Origin: Amphibacillus marinus
GTDB taxonomy: Bacteria > Bacillota > Bacilli > Bacillales > Amphibacillaceae
NCBI RefSeq assembly: GCF_900110345.1
Contig: NZ_FODJ01000001.1
Coordinates: forward strand, 124,001 to 188,000
Direction: 5' to 3'
Length of the DNA: 64,000 bases
Shown here: positions 40,010 to 52,119 of the stretch, piece by piece
How positions within the stretch are numbered: the stretch's first letter is position 1
Layout of the letters: every line of letters begins with the position of its first letter
Position numbers and translations under genes: made by a program
Notes under the pieces: generated by a model
What the model saw: the letters and a program-made list of their open reading frames with translations, nothing else
Told to the model about the DNA's origin: nothing
Databases searched by the model: none

Positions 40010-40596
40010 TCCAACAACCCCTTTGTTGAATTAACGCCCTTAATTTCTGGATTTACCGTAATTGCATCTGCTAACGCACGACCTAACGCCTTAAAGATTG
40101 CTTCTATTTTATGATGCGTATTCATTCCATAAAGTACACGCGCATGCAAGGTAATACCTGCATGAACCATAAATGCCTGGAGAAACTCTCTCACCAACTC
40201 AGTATCAAAATTCCCTAATTTCTCATTGTTTAATTCAGCATCAAACACAAGGTAGGGTCGGCCACTTATATCAAGTGATACAAAACCTAGCGCCTCATCC
40301 ATTGGGACGTAGGCTGTGCCATAGCGATTAATTTGTTTCTTATCCCCAAGCGCTTCTTTAACAAGCTGACCAATGACAATGCCGACATCCTCAACGGTAT
40401 GGTGACTATCAATGTGTAGATCACCCTCAGCTTGAACGACTAATGAAAAGCGGCCATGACTAGCCATTAATGTTAGCATATGATCAAAAAAACCAACACC
40501 AGTTTTAATGGAAATAGGTTCTGCTTGATCTAAATTAATTTTGACTTGAATTGCTGTTTCATATGTTTGACGCTTCTTCTCAGCCTGACGGATCAT
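40006..40596 (-). CDS. hisB: Imidazoleglycerol-phosphate dehydratase
   Basis: Monofunctional dehydratase of 196 aa with the two His-rich metal motifs [10 protein letters not shown] and [24 protein letters not shown] is also present. There is no phosphatase domain; that step is done by HisJ, encoded at 43738. The ATG at 40596 has GAGGTGA upstream and lies within the 3' end of hisD (17-nt overlap). Confidence 0.96.
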   Translation of the reverse strand: MIRQAEKKRQTYETAIQVKINLDQAEPISIKTGVGFFDHMLTLMASHGRFSLVVQAEGDLHIDSHHTVEDVGIVIGQLVKEALGDKKQINRYGTAYVPMDEALGFVSLDISGRPYLVFDAELNNEKLGNFDTELVREFLQAFMVHAGITLHARVLYGMNTHHKIEAIFKALGRALADAITVNPEIKGVNSTKGLLE

Positions 40597-41884
40597 TTTT
40601 CTTCACCTCTAATCGTTTTGTTACTGCTCTTGCGTGGCCAGACAGTTGTTCTTCTTCAGCCAATGTGACAATATCCTTGGCCGCAGTTGCTAAAGCCTGC
40701 TGAGAATAATAAAGGAACGTCGTCTTTTTCATAAAATCATCTACAGATAGACCTGATGAAAACTTGGCTGTTCCTGAAGTAGGTAAGACATGATTAGGGC
40801 CAGCATAGTAATCACCAAGTGATTCAGGTGTATAGTGACCTAAAAAGACGGAACCAGCATGCTTAACATGACTAAGATAACTTAAGGCATGATCAAGTTG
40901 AATTTCTAAATGCTCGGGTGCTAGCATATTTGCCAGATCAAAAGCCTCTGTTAAATCGCTTACTTGAACAAGGGCACCATTTGTTAAAATCGCCTCAGAT
41001 GCAATTGAAGTTCTCGGTAAGGTCTCAAGTTGGGTAGCTAACTCAGCCTTTGTAGCCGCAATTAATTGAGCTGAAGGGGTGAATAATACTGTTCTGGCTT
41101 GTACATCATGCTCGGCTTGGGCAATTAAGTCAGCCGCAACATGTTTAGGATTAGCTGAATCATCAGCTATAATTGCTACTTCAGAAGGACCTGCAATCAT
41201 ATCAATGCCAACATCGCCATAAACCAGCGCTTTTGCCGCAGCCACATATGCGTTTCCAGGTCCAACTATTTTATCAACAACTGGAATTGATTCGGTTCCA
41301 TAGGTCAGGGCTGCGATTGCCTGAATACCCCCTACTTTATATATACGTGTTACCCCCGCGATATCGGCTGCTACAGATAAGATAGGTGCAATTTCTTGCC
41401 CATCCCGAGCCGGAGTAACCATAATAATCTCTGCAACACCTGCTATTTTGGCAGGAATAGCATTCATTAATACGGACGATGGGTAACAGGCCGTTCCACC
41501 AGGGACATAGATACCGACCCTATCAATGGGCTGAAATAGCTGACCCGAGACAATCTGTTCATCATGCTGCATAAATTTTGACTGATTAAGTTGTTTATTA
41601 TGAAATGTTCTAATATTCTCAGCTGCATTTTGTAAAGCTTGAACTGTCCTTTCAGAAACTTGTTGCCAAGCGCGTTCCCTTTCCTGATCAGACACTAACA
41701 ATTCGTTTGGTACAGACCCATCAAATTGTTTAATATAGGAGCGTAGCGCTTTCTCACCCTGATTGTAGACAGCGTCAATAACTTCCTGCGCCACTTGTGT
41801 GACGTGATTAGCCTGTGATCTGCTTTTTCTTTTGTTCAAAAACTGGTTTTTAAATTGCTGAGCCTGATATACGGCTATTTTCAT
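40580..41884 (-). CDS. hisD: Histidinol dehydrogenase
   Basis: Zn-dependent NAD enzyme of 434 aa for the last two oxidation steps. Motifs: [27 protein letters not shown] split across the NAD site, [34 protein letters not shown]. Length and motifs are normal. It overlaps hisG by 4 nt. Confidence 0.97.
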   Translation of the reverse strand: MKIAVYQAQQFKNQFLNKRKSRSQANHVTQVAQEVIDAVYNQGEKALRSYIKQFDGSVPNELLVSDQERERAWQQVSERTVQALQNAAENIRTFHNKQLNQSKFMQHDEQIVSGQLFQPIDRVGIYVPGGTACYPSSVLMNAIPAKIAGVAEIIMVTPARDGQEIAPILSVAADIAGVTRIYKVGGIQAIAALTYGTESIPVVDKIVGPGNAYVAAAKALVYGDVGIDMIAGPSEVAIIADDSANPKHVAADLIAQAEHDVQARTVLFTPSAQLIAATKAELATQLETLPRTSIASEAILTNGALVQVSDLTEAFDLANMLAPEHLEIQLDHALSYLSHVKHAGSVFLGHYTPESLGDYYAGPNHVLPTSGTAKFSSGLSVDDFMKKTTFLYYSQQALATAAKDIVTLAEEEQLSGHARAVTKRLEVKKNDPSG

Positions 41885-42495
41885 ATCTGCCCCTCCTGTA
41901 ATCTTTTAATTACAGCTGCTAATTCATTGCGTTTAATTTTAAGTGCAGAACGATTAGCAATTAAACGTGCACTAAATTTAAGAAATTCTTCACTAACAAC
42001 CAAACCATTCTCCTTTAAAGTCGTCCCAGTTTCAACAATATCAACAATACCATCAGCTAAGCCTAAAATAGGGGCTAATTCAACGGAACCCTCTAGTTTA
42101 ATAATTTCAACCGATTCACCTTTATTTTTAAAAAAATCTTTGGTAATGCTCGTATATTTACTAGCAATTGTTTTTTTGTGCTTAGGCCAAATCTTACCTT
42201 GTTCTGTCGCAACAGCCATGCGACACTTACCGAATGGAAGTGGAAACAAATCGTATACATCTGGTTCAAATTCGGCAAGAATATCGCCACCTACAACACC
42301 TAAATCAGCAATACCATATTGTACATATGTCGTGACATCAGGTCCTTTAGCAAAAATAAAAGCAAATTGGTCTGTTTCAATTCGTAGCTTTCTCCCCTTT
42401 TTTATTAAGGGTTCGGTATCATACTGCAATGACGAGAAGTAAGATAAAAATTGTTTTTCTAAGCGCCCTTTTGTTAAGGCAATTACTGGTTTCAT
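41881..42495 (-). CDS. hisG: ATP phosphoribosyltransferase, short form
   Basis: HisG-S catalytic subunit, 204 aa, first step of histidine synthesis. Motifs ALTKGRLEKQ at the start, YGIADLGVVGGDIL and GIVDIVETGTTLKENGL (PRPP loop). It lacks the C-terminal regulatory domain of the long form, so it needs HisZ, encoded just upstream with a 4-nt overlap. Confidence 0.96.
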   Translation of the reverse strand: MKPVIALTKGRLEKQFLSYFSSLQYDTEPLIKKGRKLRIETDQFAFIFAKGPDVTTYVQYGIADLGVVGGDILAEFEPDVYDLFPLPFGKCRMAVATEQGKIWPKHKKTIASKYTSITKDFFKNKGESVEIIKLEGSVELAPILGLADGIVDIVETGTTLKENGLVVSEEFLKFSARLIANRSALKIKRNELAAVIKRLQEGQI

Positions 42496-43607
42496 TCTTT
42501 CACCTCATCTGCAATCTGAATAACTTGATCATAAAGTCCAGTAGCTGGGATTTGATAGCGAATATCTACTTGTCCGTTTGGAAAGTCTTTACGCATTAAT
42601 TCGGCTTTTAAATGCGTTTGTGGACACGCTACAAGACAAATTCTTGGTTTAACTGGTTCTGGTTTCAGTACTTCTGTTAATACGTCAATATCAAACGCTA
42701 GTCCAATCGCCGTAATATCCTCATTGAATTGAGCATAGAGCTTATCATAGCGCCCCCCTGAGAAACAGGTTTTTCCTGATGGCTTTAAGTAACCGCGAAA
42801 CATTGTCCCACTGTAGTAGGGTAGCTCTTTCACTCGTCCTAGATCAACAATTACCTCTGGTACACCTATTTGCTCTAGGACAGCAACAAGTTGCTGTAAC
42901 TGATTAAGAATCGCTACCAATTCAGGTCGATCTTGCCACCTTAAGCCATAGCGCACTAACACTTCTTTTCCCCCAAAAGCTTTGGTTAACTCAACAAGAT
43001 CCTGAGCAATTTCATTGTGCTCACGCTTATTAATAATTTGATAAATGGCATCCTGTTTTTTATCATATAATGCTAACCTTAACTGCTCCTCTGTTTCTTG
43101 ATTTAATTCAAGCGATTTAATTAAATAGTCAAAAAGCCCAGTGTGACCTAGTTCAATAATATAGTTGCGTACGTCTATTTCCTTTAAATAAGCAACAGCA
43201 GTCAATAACGATTCCATTTCACCTAGTAACGGATCTGTCCTGATAATTTCAATCCCGGCTTGTCTACTTTCAATCCCACTTGTATCATTACGAAATACCG
43301 ATCCCTGGTAAAACCATTTTAACTGTGCTGCATTTTGGTTCATTAACGCCCGTGCTATTGCTGTTGTCCAATCTGATCGCAAAACCTCAATCTCACCATC
43401 GCGATCAAACCATTTAAGTAATTTACTTAAATTCATTCCCACATGTGGGTTGGTAAAGGTTTGTGCATACTCGACAACAGGTGTTTCAATTGCTTGAAAG
43501 TCTCTTCCTCTAACAACGCGCCTAAACGTTTCATTTAATTTAGCTTTGTTATTTAATCTATCTCCAACTTGATCTTGACTCCCTGCTGGCAAAAACAATC
43601 TATTCAC
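42492..43607 (-). CDS. hisZ: ATP phosphoribosyltransferase regulatory subunit
   Basis: HisZ, about 371 aa, a histidyl-tRNA synthetase paralogue that forms the hetero-octamer with HisG-S and gives histidine feedback. The class II synthetase-like fold is visible (IETPVVEY, VLRSDWTTAIARAL, YYSGTMFRGY, SGGRYDKL). The frame begins with TTG 43613, but GTG 43607 has AAAGGA six bases upstream and is preferred. First gene of the operon, directly after a perfect 24-bp palindrome. Confidence 0.92.
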   Translation of the reverse strand: MNRLFLPAGSQDQVGDRLNNKAKLNETFRRVVRGRDFQAIETPVVEYAQTFTNPHVGMNLSKLLKWFDRDGEIEVLRSDWTTAIARALMNQNAAQLKWFYQGSVFRNDTSGIESRQAGIEIIRTDPLLGEMESLLTAVAYLKEIDVRNYIIELGHTGLFDYLIKSLELNQETEEQLRLALYDKKQDAIYQIINKREHNEIAQDLVELTKAFGGKEVLVRYGLRWQDRPELVAILNQLQQLVAVLEQIGVPEVIVDLGRVKELPYYSGTMFRGYLKPSGKTCFSGGRYDKLYAQFNEDITAIGLAFDIDVLTEVLKPEPVKPRICLVACPQTHLKAELMRKDFPNGQVDIRYQIPATGLYDQVIQIADEVKE

Positions 43608-43619
43608 GCCCAATCCTTT

Positions 43620-43643
43620 AACACTTTACTGCAGTAAAGTGTT
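43620..43643. promoter_or_regulatory. Perfect palindromic operator of the his operon
   Basis: A 24-bp perfect palindrome with half-site AACACTTTACTG lies between the promoter and hisZ, covering about +5 to +30. Its position fits a repressor site. Bacillales his genes are reported to be controlled by the TrpR-like regulator HisR (YerC); the ACTTTA/TAAAGT half-sites are compatible, but the assignment is inference. Confidence 0.75.
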
Positions 43644-43653
43644 TGTTGTTAAT

Positions 43654-43682
43654 ACAATAACATGGTCGATACGACTAGTCAA
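43654..43682 (-). promoter_or_regulatory. SigA promoter of the his operon
   Basis: TTGACT (43682-43677), 17 bases, TATTGT (43659-43654) on the minus strand. Start of transcription should lie next to the palindrome at 43620-43643. No T-box leader is present. Confidence 0.8.
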
Positions 43683-43737
43683 ACCTTTTCTTTTTTAGTA
43701 TTTACTTATATCATATAGGAAATGAGGAGGAATAAAA

Positions 43738-44544
43738 ATGATTTTAGGTGATTATCATGTTCATACGCCATATTGTCCACATGGTTCAACTGATCGTTGG
43801 GAGCAATATATTATAAAGGCAATAGAATTAGGGTTAGAGGAAATTAGTTTCACGGAGCACGCACCACTACCTGAATCATTCGAAGATCCAGTACCGGAAA
43901 AAGATAGCGCAATGAACCGACATGCACTTGAAAGTTATTTAGCGGAAGGTTTAACTTTAAAACAACAATTTGCCAGTGATATTAAAATTAATTTAGGCTT
44001 TGAACTCGATTATCTTGAAGGGTACGAGTTTGAAACGAGCCAGTTCTTAAATACCTATGGTGAAGTTATAGATGACGCCATTCTATCTGTCCATATGCTA
44101 AGGCTTGCTACCAATCACTATGCTTGTCTGGACTATAGCGCAGATCATTTTGGTGAAATTGCCAATCAACTTGGCTCAACCGAGCAGGTATATGACCTTT
44201 ATTATCGAACCATTGAAAAGGCTGTTTGTGCTGACTTAGGCAAGTACAAGCCAACTCGAATTGGGCACTTAACGCTAATTGAGAAGTTTAAGCAGAAGTA
44301 TCCACTAACAAAAGATAACAGTGACCAAATTGAGCAAATCTTAAGATTAATCAAGGACAAGCAATACTGTTTAGACATAAATACTGCTGGCCTGTATAAG
44401 CCTGATTGTTTATCGATCTATCCAAATAAAAAAGTGATTCAGCGTGCTAAAGAATTGTTTATCCCGCTTGTTCCTGGCTCTGACAGCCACGAAGCTGCTA
44501 CCTTAACAAGAGGCTTCCAATTAATTAGTCCCTATCTAGACTAA
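43738..44544 (+). CDS. hisJ: Histidinol-phosphatase (PHP family)
   Basis: PHP-type phosphatase of 268 aa that makes histidinol from histidinol phosphate. Metal ligands are in DYHVHTPYCPHG, TEHAPLP, LSVHMLR and GSDSHEAA. GAGGAGG precedes the ATG. It is divergent from hisZ and shares its control region, and fills the gap left by the monofunctional HisB. Its stop codon TAA (44542-44544) lies within the 7-bp target duplication of the element that begins at 44549, so the insertion just missed the coding sequence. Confidence 0.93.
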   Translation: MILGDYHVHTPYCPHGSTDRWEQYIIKAIELGLEEISFTEHAPLPESFEDPVPEKDSAMNRHALESYLAEGLTLKQQFASDIKINLGFELDYLEGYEFETSQFLNTYGEVIDDAILSVHMLRLATNHYACLDYSADHFGEIANQLGSTEQVYDLYYRTIEKAVCADLGKYKPTRIGHLTLIEKFKQKYPLTKDNSDQIEQILRLIKDKQYCLDINTAGLYKPDCLSIYPNKKVIQRAKELFIPLVPGSDSHEAATLTRGFQLISPYLD

Positions 44545-45227
44545 TTTACTCAACTTTCACATCAACATATTCAGGTTCAGCTATGCTGGCTGAAGAGTGG
44601 GCGAAGGATTAAGGCTACGGATTGGGAGGACCAGTAGCTCGTTTGATGAATGCGTCCTTTCTTAAAGCTATCGTTATTAACCCGTAGTGGAGCTATGTTT
44701 GCTTTATGTCAGTATTAGCGCTACTCCTTGTCGCTCGTGAAGATAGTAGCGTTCGGTTTTCGAAGCAGCAAATTCCAGTGCCTTAGCTGGATGACCGATA
44801 ATAAGCGCTATTTTCTCTGCTACTCCTAATTTTGTACGGATTCTTTCATGATGAATATCCAATTAAGTGGAGATAGGCAATGAGTGAGACTCTGTGGGAA
44901 CAGGATGAGCTGATGATCCACTTTTGGCGCGCATTTCTTCACAAAGTGGGGATGTTAGACTAAACCCGTCACGTCCTGGGACTGCGATTACTCGTCCCAC
45001 TGAATTAATTTGCGATTACTCGCCCCGCCAAACACTTGTGACAACGTCTAACTGACCTACATTCTGTAGGTCCGAGGCCAGCCCCGCGGAAAGCGATCCC
45101 ATTGCTTTTCGGAACGACATAGCGCGCTGAACTGATATGAAAGTCAACATGGGTAGTGCATGCCAACACCCTTAAACACGTGCATGGCTTAATGACTGTT
45201 TTTAGTGTGCGAAAGTTGAGTAATTTA
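44542..45227. mobile_element. Non-autonomous element (MITE-like), 672 bp, with target duplication
   Basis: The element spans 44549-45220. Ends are CTCAACTTTCACA and TGCGAAAGTTGAG, inverted with one mismatch, and match those of the element at 28118-28491. It is flanked by the 7-bp direct repeat TAATTTA (44542-44548 and 45221-45227). No long open frame is present. The inside is richer in G+C than its surroundings and holds a core at 44951-45072 (GTTAGAC...GTCTAAC plus hairpin GACCTACA/TGTAGGTC) related to the repeat at 10.0-10.1 kb. It may be a decayed insertion sequence or a composite of two repeats. Confidence 0.82.
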
Positions 45228-45379
45228 TTTAACTTTTTTTAAAATCATCAAGGGATTAGCGAAAATGACAGCAACTAAAAGTATCATGAATAGGGTAACT
45301 ACAATCGCACTGTTATTTAATCATCAATTCGTTATTTTTATAACTGAACAGCGTTTTTTTCTAGCTGATGATAACTTAA

Positions 45380-45412
45380 GAGGCTAACTATATCAAGTCA
45401 ATAGTTAGCCTC
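45380..45412. repeat. Perfect 12-bp hairpin after the flavin reductase gene
   Basis: Arms GAGGCTAACTAT (45380-45391) and ATAGTTAGCCTC (45401-45412) lie 18 bases after the gene at 45430. No T tract follows on either strand, so it is at best a weak terminator. Confidence 0.55.
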
Positions 45413-45429
45413 TATCCCAAATCAAATAA

Positions 45430-45897
45430 TTATTCAGCTAGCTGTTTGTATTGACCGCCATGATATAACAATGGCTTCCCTTCATTTAGCTGTAAATCTT
45501 TAACCGCGGCAATAAAAATAGTGTGGTCACCTGCTTTTACCTCTGACTCTTTCTCACAAATCATCTGGACAAGAGCTTCCGGTAGGACAGGTACAGACTG
45601 TTTATATTCAAAAGAAACAAGTTCTTCTGTTTTTTTCTGATTAGCAAAAATCATGGAATATTCCAGTTGTTCATCAGATAAAATACTAATTCCAAAGCTT
45701 TTAGCTTGAGTTAGTGTATCAATAATTGAAGCTTCATTTCTTAAAGATATTGCAATTAAGCTGGGGTCTAAGGACAATGACATAAAAGCATTAACCGTAA
45801 CACCTTTTACCTCTAATTCATTATTCTGAGCCGTTATCACCGTAATGCCTGTGGCAAACTGCCCCATAGCCTGACGAAATGTCTGCTTAGTAAACAA
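45430..45897 (-). CDS. Flavin reductase family protein (FMN-binding split barrel)
   Basis: Protein of 155 aa of the HpaC/RutF type, which reduces FMN or FAD with NAD(P)H, often for a monooxygenase partner. Typical features are RQAMGQFATGITVIT at the start, VNAFMSLSLDPSLIAISL for flavin binding, and GDHTIFIAAV near the end. There is no adjacent oxygenase; it lies alone between a mobile-element footprint and parC. GGAGAGG precedes the ATG. Exact electron acceptor unknown. Confidence 0.85.
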   Translation of the reverse strand: MFTKQTFRQAMGQFATGITVITAQNNELEVKGVTVNAFMSLSLDPSLIAISLRNEASIIDTLTQAKSFGISILSDEQLEYSMIFANQKKTEELVSFEYKQSVPVLPEALVQMICEKESEVKAGDHTIFIAAVKDLQLNEGKPLLYHGGQYKQLAE

Positions 45898-45987
45898 TAG
45901 TATCCTCTCCTTCTTTTATCAACCTATTCAAAGCATAGCATGCATGCAACCGAAAGCGAATATTCTTGCTTGTAGGGTATTGAGCAT

Positions 45988-46033
45988 AAAAAAAGAGTAA
46001 CAGCACGGTATAAATTGCTTCTACTCTTTTTTT
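45988..46033 (-). terminator. Bidirectional-looking terminator after parC
   Basis: A 12-bp stem AAAAAAAGAGTA / TACTCTTTTTTT with a 22-nt loop, 15 bases after the parC stop. Confidence 0.85.
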
Positions 46034-46048
46034 ATCTTACATAATATC

Positions 46049-48496
46049 TTATTCAGTTTTAAATGGTGTCTGATAAATCGTTTTCTTCCAAACCTGTTCA
46101 ACCTCTCCAGCATCATCGGTATCAAGAACAAATGAACCATTGCTATAACGATCGCTCACACTAAGGGTCATCGGCTGAATAGCCTTTTCATAGCCTGATT
46201 CGGTCAGGAGAACAACCTCGTCTTCTGTTGCCGTTTCGATTAGCCCGATAACACGGTGTGGCTTTCCTTTTAGTTCACGTAACATAATTTGTCCGCGTTT
46301 TGCTCGACTTGATTGCTCGAAATCAGTTAACAGCATTCGTTTCATGGCACCTCGTTGCGTTATCAAGGTAAGGAATGTCTCGTCTTGCTCACCCTCGAGA
46401 ACCATTCCCGCAACAATATACTCATCCTTTTTCAATGTCATTGCTTTAACTCCAGCAGCTCGCTGACCAATAGGCGTTAATTCTGCCTCGTGATAGCGTA
46501 GTCCATAGCCACGATTACAAACAACAAAGATATCTTGTAGTCCATTAGATAGCGAAACGCTAATTAAGGTATCGTCCCCTTTTAAATTAATGGCTACAAG
46601 TGGCTTCGAGTAGCGCTGTGCTTCATATAAAGCAAGTTCACTTCGTTTAATCATACCCTGCTTAGTAACAAAAATGAGATACTTTGGTTCAGTAAAATCT
46701 CGTATAGGAATTGCTTCAATTATTTTCTCACCTTTATTAATGCTAACCAGATTAGAAGCATGTTGGCCTAAGTCCTTCCAGCGAATATCAGGTAAAGTAT
46801 GAACAGGGGCAAATATATAGCGACCTTGATTAGTAAAGAAGAGAACGGTGTCAGTTGTGTTCATTTCACACAATGTAACTAAACGATCATCATCCTTTAT
46901 TGCCAAGTCACCCCCATTAGAAGCAGCGTATGAGCGTAAGCTTGTTCGTTTAACGTAACCATCATAGGTAGCTGATACAAGGACATCCTCGCTAGCGATC
47001 ATAACCTCTAAATTAATCTTTAATTCCTCTACTTCTGCTTCAATTGAAGTTAACCGATCTGTTGCAAACTGCTTTTTAATTTGACGTAAATCTTTTTTTA
47101 TTACTTCAGTTAGCTTGTTATGATTATGAATAATTTCAGTTAACTGGTTAATTTGTTGCTGCAATACAGAGGCTTCTTTCTCTAGTGCAGTAATATCGGT
47201 ATTAGTTAAGCGATAAAGTTGCAAATTGACAATTGCTTCTGCTTGCGTGTCTGAAAAGCCAAATTGTGCCTGAATACGCTTTTTAGCGTCAGCTTTATCT
47301 TTACTAGCTCTAATTGTAGCAATTAATTCATCTAGCACCGAAATGGCTTTTATTAACCCTTCAACAATATGGGCACGATCCTGCGCTTTACGTAAGTCAT
47401 ATTTTGATTGGCGAAGAACAACCTCTTTTTGGTGACCAATATAAGCATCTAATAATTGTAATAAATTTAATTGGCGTGGTGTCTTATCTTTTATTGCAAC
47501 CATATTGAAATGGTAAGTAACCTGAAGGTCGGTGTGCTTATAAAGAAAATTAAGAATTCCAGTACTATCGGCATCTTTCCGAAGTTCAATAACAATTCGC
47601 ATGCCCGTGCGGTCGGTTTCATCTCTAACTTCCGCAATGCCCTCTACCTTACGATCTAACTTAAGTTCATCAATGCGCTTAACTAGTGAGGCTTTATTTA
47701 CCTCGTATGGAATTTCGTCGATGACAATTTGTTCGCGTCCTCCACGAATAGCATCTACCTGTGCTCGACCACGGACAATGACTTTACCCTTACCTGTTTG
47801 GTATGCTTGCTTAAGTTCCTCTTCTCCTTGGATGATGCCCCCTGTGGGAAAATCAGGACCCTTTAAAATCGTTAACAATTGATCAATGGTAACTTCTGGT
47901 TGATCAATTCTTTTTATCACCGCATCAATCACTTCTCCAAGATTATGAGGAGGAATATCAGTAGCATAGCCAGCTGAAATACCAGTTGAGCCATTTACAA
48001 GTAAATTAGGAAAGCGAGCAGGTAACACAACCGGTTCCTTATCAGTATCATCAAAGTTTGGTATGTAATCAACTGTCTCCTTCTCAAGATCACGAATGAG
48101 TTCACCTGAAATCGCAGATAAACGTGCCTCAGTATAACGCATCGCAGCAGGTGGATCACCGTCAATACTACCATTATTACCATGCATCTCGATTAATTCA
48201 TCTCTAACCTTCCAATTCTGACTTAGCCTTACCATTGCTTCATATACCGAGCTGTCACCATGTGGGTGGTAATTGCCTATTACCATTCCAACTGTCTTAG
48301 CTGATTTACGAAAGCCTTTTTCATGCGTGTTTTTTTCAACATGCATCGCATAGAGAATGCGACGTTGAACGGGCTTAAGCCCATCTCTAGCATCGGGCAA
48401 TGCACGATCTTGAATAATATACTTACTATATCGACCAAAACGGTCTCCAATAACTTCCTCTAGGGGTAGATCTAAATACTTCTCACTAGCTGACAC
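46049..48496 (-). CDS. parC: DNA topoisomerase IV subunit A
   Basis: ParC/GrlA, 815 aa, cuts and rejoins DNA to separate daughter chromosomes. Catalytic tyrosine Tyr121 in AAMRYTEARL. The quinolone-determining region reads GNYHPHGDSSVYEAM with Ser82 and Glu86, the positions of Ser80 and Glu84 in S. aureus GrlA, so no classic resistance change is present. The C-terminal beta-pinwheel is complete. It is 18 bases downstream of parE, as in B. subtilis. Confidence 0.97.
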   Translation of the reverse strand: MSASEKYLDLPLEEVIGDRFGRYSKYIIQDRALPDARDGLKPVQRRILYAMHVEKNTHEKGFRKSAKTVGMVIGNYHPHGDSSVYEAMVRLSQNWKVRDELIEMHGNNGSIDGDPPAAMRYTEARLSAISGELIRDLEKETVDYIPNFDDTDKEPVVLPARFPNLLVNGSTGISAGYATDIPPHNLGEVIDAVIKRIDQPEVTIDQLLTILKGPDFPTGGIIQGEEELKQAYQTGKGKVIVRGRAQVDAIRGGREQIVIDEIPYEVNKASLVKRIDELKLDRKVEGIAEVRDETDRTGMRIVIELRKDADSTGILNFLYKHTDLQVTYHFNMVAIKDKTPRQLNLLQLLDAYIGHQKEVVLRQSKYDLRKAQDRAHIVEGLIKAISVLDELIATIRASKDKADAKKRIQAQFGFSDTQAEAIVNLQLYRLTNTDITALEKEASVLQQQINQLTEIIHNHNKLTEVIKKDLRQIKKQFATDRLTSIEAEVEELKINLEVMIASEDVLVSATYDGYVKRTSLRSYAASNGGDLAIKDDDRLVTLCEMNTTDTVLFFTNQGRYIFAPVHTLPDIRWKDLGQHASNLVSINKGEKIIEAIPIRDFTEPKYLIFVTKQGMIKRSELALYEAQRYSKPLVAINLKGDDTLISVSLSNGLQDIFVVCNRGYGLRYHEAELTPIGQRAAGVKAMTLKKDEYIVAGMVLEGEQDETFLTLITQRGAMKRMLLTDFEQSSRAKRGQIMLRELKGKPHRVIGLIETATEDEVVLLTESGYEKAIQPMTLSVSDRYSNGSFVLDTDDAGEVEQVWKKTIYQTPFKTE

Positions 48497-48514
48497 AATA
48501 CTTCCTCCTCAAAC

Positions 48515-50785
<2,271 letters not shown>

Positions 50786-51205
50786 TTAGTTGTGACGATT
50801 AATCCCAATTTGTTGATAAGCGAGCTTAATACACGTATCCATAATGACAATCAGCTTATCATTATACAGGCAATTAAGCTCTTCATCAATTACCCCCTGC
50901 TGTGCCCATAATACTGGACAGCCAATATTGTAGGTTGCACGGGCAATGTCTTTCAAGAAGATGGACTTACGAAACACATTAACAATTTCAATTGATTCAG
51001 GGATGTCATACAACGTAGCATACGCTGGTTCATCCAATGCTGATTCAATATTGGGGTTGACAGGAATTATTTTAAAGCCAGCCGATTGCATAACCCGACT
51101 TACTTGGTAAGATATTCGATTGGGGTTATCTGATAAACCAACGACTGCAATGGTTTTAGTATTCGTAAAGAGCTTTTTAATTTGATCTGAATTGTGCTTA
51201 ACCAT
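50786..51205 (-). CDS. yneT: CoA-binding domain protein
   Basis: Rossmann-fold CoA-binding protein of 139 aa, related to B. subtilis YneT and E. coli YccU. Landmarks: KTIAVVGLSDNPNRISYQVSRVMQ, IIPVNPN, and VLWAQQGVIDEE. The frame opens at GTG 51217, adjacent to AGGGG, so ATG 51205 with that site about nine bases upstream is preferred. It lies between parE and divergent plsY, as in B. subtilis. The physiological role is unknown. Confidence 0.85.
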   Translation of the reverse strand: MVKHNSDQIKKLFTNTKTIAVVGLSDNPNRISYQVSRVMQSAGFKIIPVNPNIESALDEPAYATLYDIPESIEIVNVFRKSIFLKDIARATYNIGCPVLWAQQGVIDEELNCLYNDKLIVIMDTCIKLAYQQIGINRHN

Positions 51206-51307
51206 GCTGACTCTCACCCCCTATAAATTTGCTTATTTCTTAGTTTACGCTGTATAATAAGATTTGGTCAAATAGAACTGCATACTAATACCTGGTCATA
51301 AAAACAT

Positions 51308-51335
51308 TTTACAAATAAGAAAAACATGTTAAAAT
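51308..51335 (+). promoter_or_regulatory. Promoter of plsY
   Basis: TTTACA (51308-51313), 16 bases, TAAAAT (51330-51335), 41 bases before the plsY ATG. Confidence 0.6.
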
Positions 51336-51376
51336 AAGGCGACTACATTATCATGGATTAGAAAAGGAGACAATGC

Positions 51377-51964
51377 ATGGGGACTTATATTATTTTTTCA
51401 TTTATCGCCTATTTAATTGGATCAATCCCATCCGGTTTAATAATAGGCAAATTAGTTTATCAAGTTGATATCCGCGAGCATGGTAGTGGTAATCTTGGCG
51501 GGACAAATGCTTTCCGTGTACTAGGAAAGAAAGCAGGGCTTGTTGTTACAATTGCGGATATCTTAAAAGGAACTCTAGCTGCTAGCTTACCGTTTTTACT
51601 CAGCCAGCCTGAACTTAGCGGTTTAGTCATTGGGATATTTGCTGTTGTTGGTCACATGTTTCCAATCTTCGCTAAATTCAAAGGCGGTAAAGCAGTGGCA
51701 ACTTCAGCGGGTATGATACTTGGAATAAGTCCATTATTATTTTTTATTGTCTTTGCCACCTTTTTTGTTATCCTTTATATAAGTAAGTATGTTTCACTAT
51801 CATCGATGCTATCTGCTATTTTTGCAGTTATTACTGCTGTTGCTTTACAAAACACCGGCTTAATTATTATCACAAGTATCCTTTGTATCTTTGTTGTTTA
51901 TCGCCACAAAGCAAACATTAAACGAATCATTAATCACACTGAACCAAAGGTTACTTGGATCTAA
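51377..51964 (+). CDS. plsY: Acyl-phosphate:glycerol-3-phosphate acyltransferase
   Basis: Membrane acyltransferase of 195 aa that makes lysophosphatidate from acyl-phosphate, the first step of phospholipid synthesis. The three conserved loops are [31 protein letters not shown] and [21 protein letters not shown]. Five membrane segments. AAGGAG precedes the ATG. In B. subtilis it is yneS, in the same position next to yneT-parEC. Confidence 0.96.
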   Translation: MGTYIIFSFIAYLIGSIPSGLIIGKLVYQVDIREHGSGNLGGTNAFRVLGKKAGLVVTIADILKGTLAASLPFLLSQPELSGLVIGIFAVVGHMFPIFAKFKGGKAVATSAGMILGISPLLFFIVFATFFVILYISKYVSLSSMLSAIFAVITAVALQNTGLIIITSILCIFVVYRHKANIKRIINHTEPKVTWI

Positions 51965-51996
51965 GAACCTTTATATAGCATAAATGACTTAGGTTA

Positions 51997-52020
51997 GGCA
52001 CTGCACGCTATGCAGTGTCT
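51997..52020 (+). terminator. Possible terminator of plsY
   Basis: GGCACTGCA (51997-52005) pairs with TGCAGTGTC (52011-52019) around a 5-nt loop, followed by TCCTTTCTTGTTT. The T tract is interrupted. Confidence 0.5.
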
Positions 52021-52119
52021 CCTTTCTTGTTTAGATCAAATAGAAGTTATTTCAATTGAAAGATTAGCTAGAGTTCAGTATACTTTGAACTAGTTATTGT
52101 TGCGAAAGGAGTTACCATC

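Noticed and set aside
37311-44544. A hidden hisC in the his region
   Set aside because: All frames in the operon are accounted for by hisZGDBHAFI and hisJ; hisC must be elsewhere in the genome.
44549-45220. Intact insertion sequence
   Set aside because: Ends and target duplication are present but no transposase-length frame is found on either strand; called non-autonomous instead.
45234-45330. Minus-strand frame encoding a short hydrophobic peptide ending MILKKVK
   Set aside because: The peptide looks membrane-like, but the frame has no start codon with a ribosome site; the only ATG gives 20 residues without any Shine-Dalgarno sequence.
48082-48270. Quinolone-resistance change in parC
   Set aside because: Ser82 and Glu86 are the sensitive residues; nothing indicates resistance.
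52000-52119. Zur box expected upstream of folE2
   Set aside because: No TCGTAAT-like dyad was found; zinc control cannot be claimed from this sequence.
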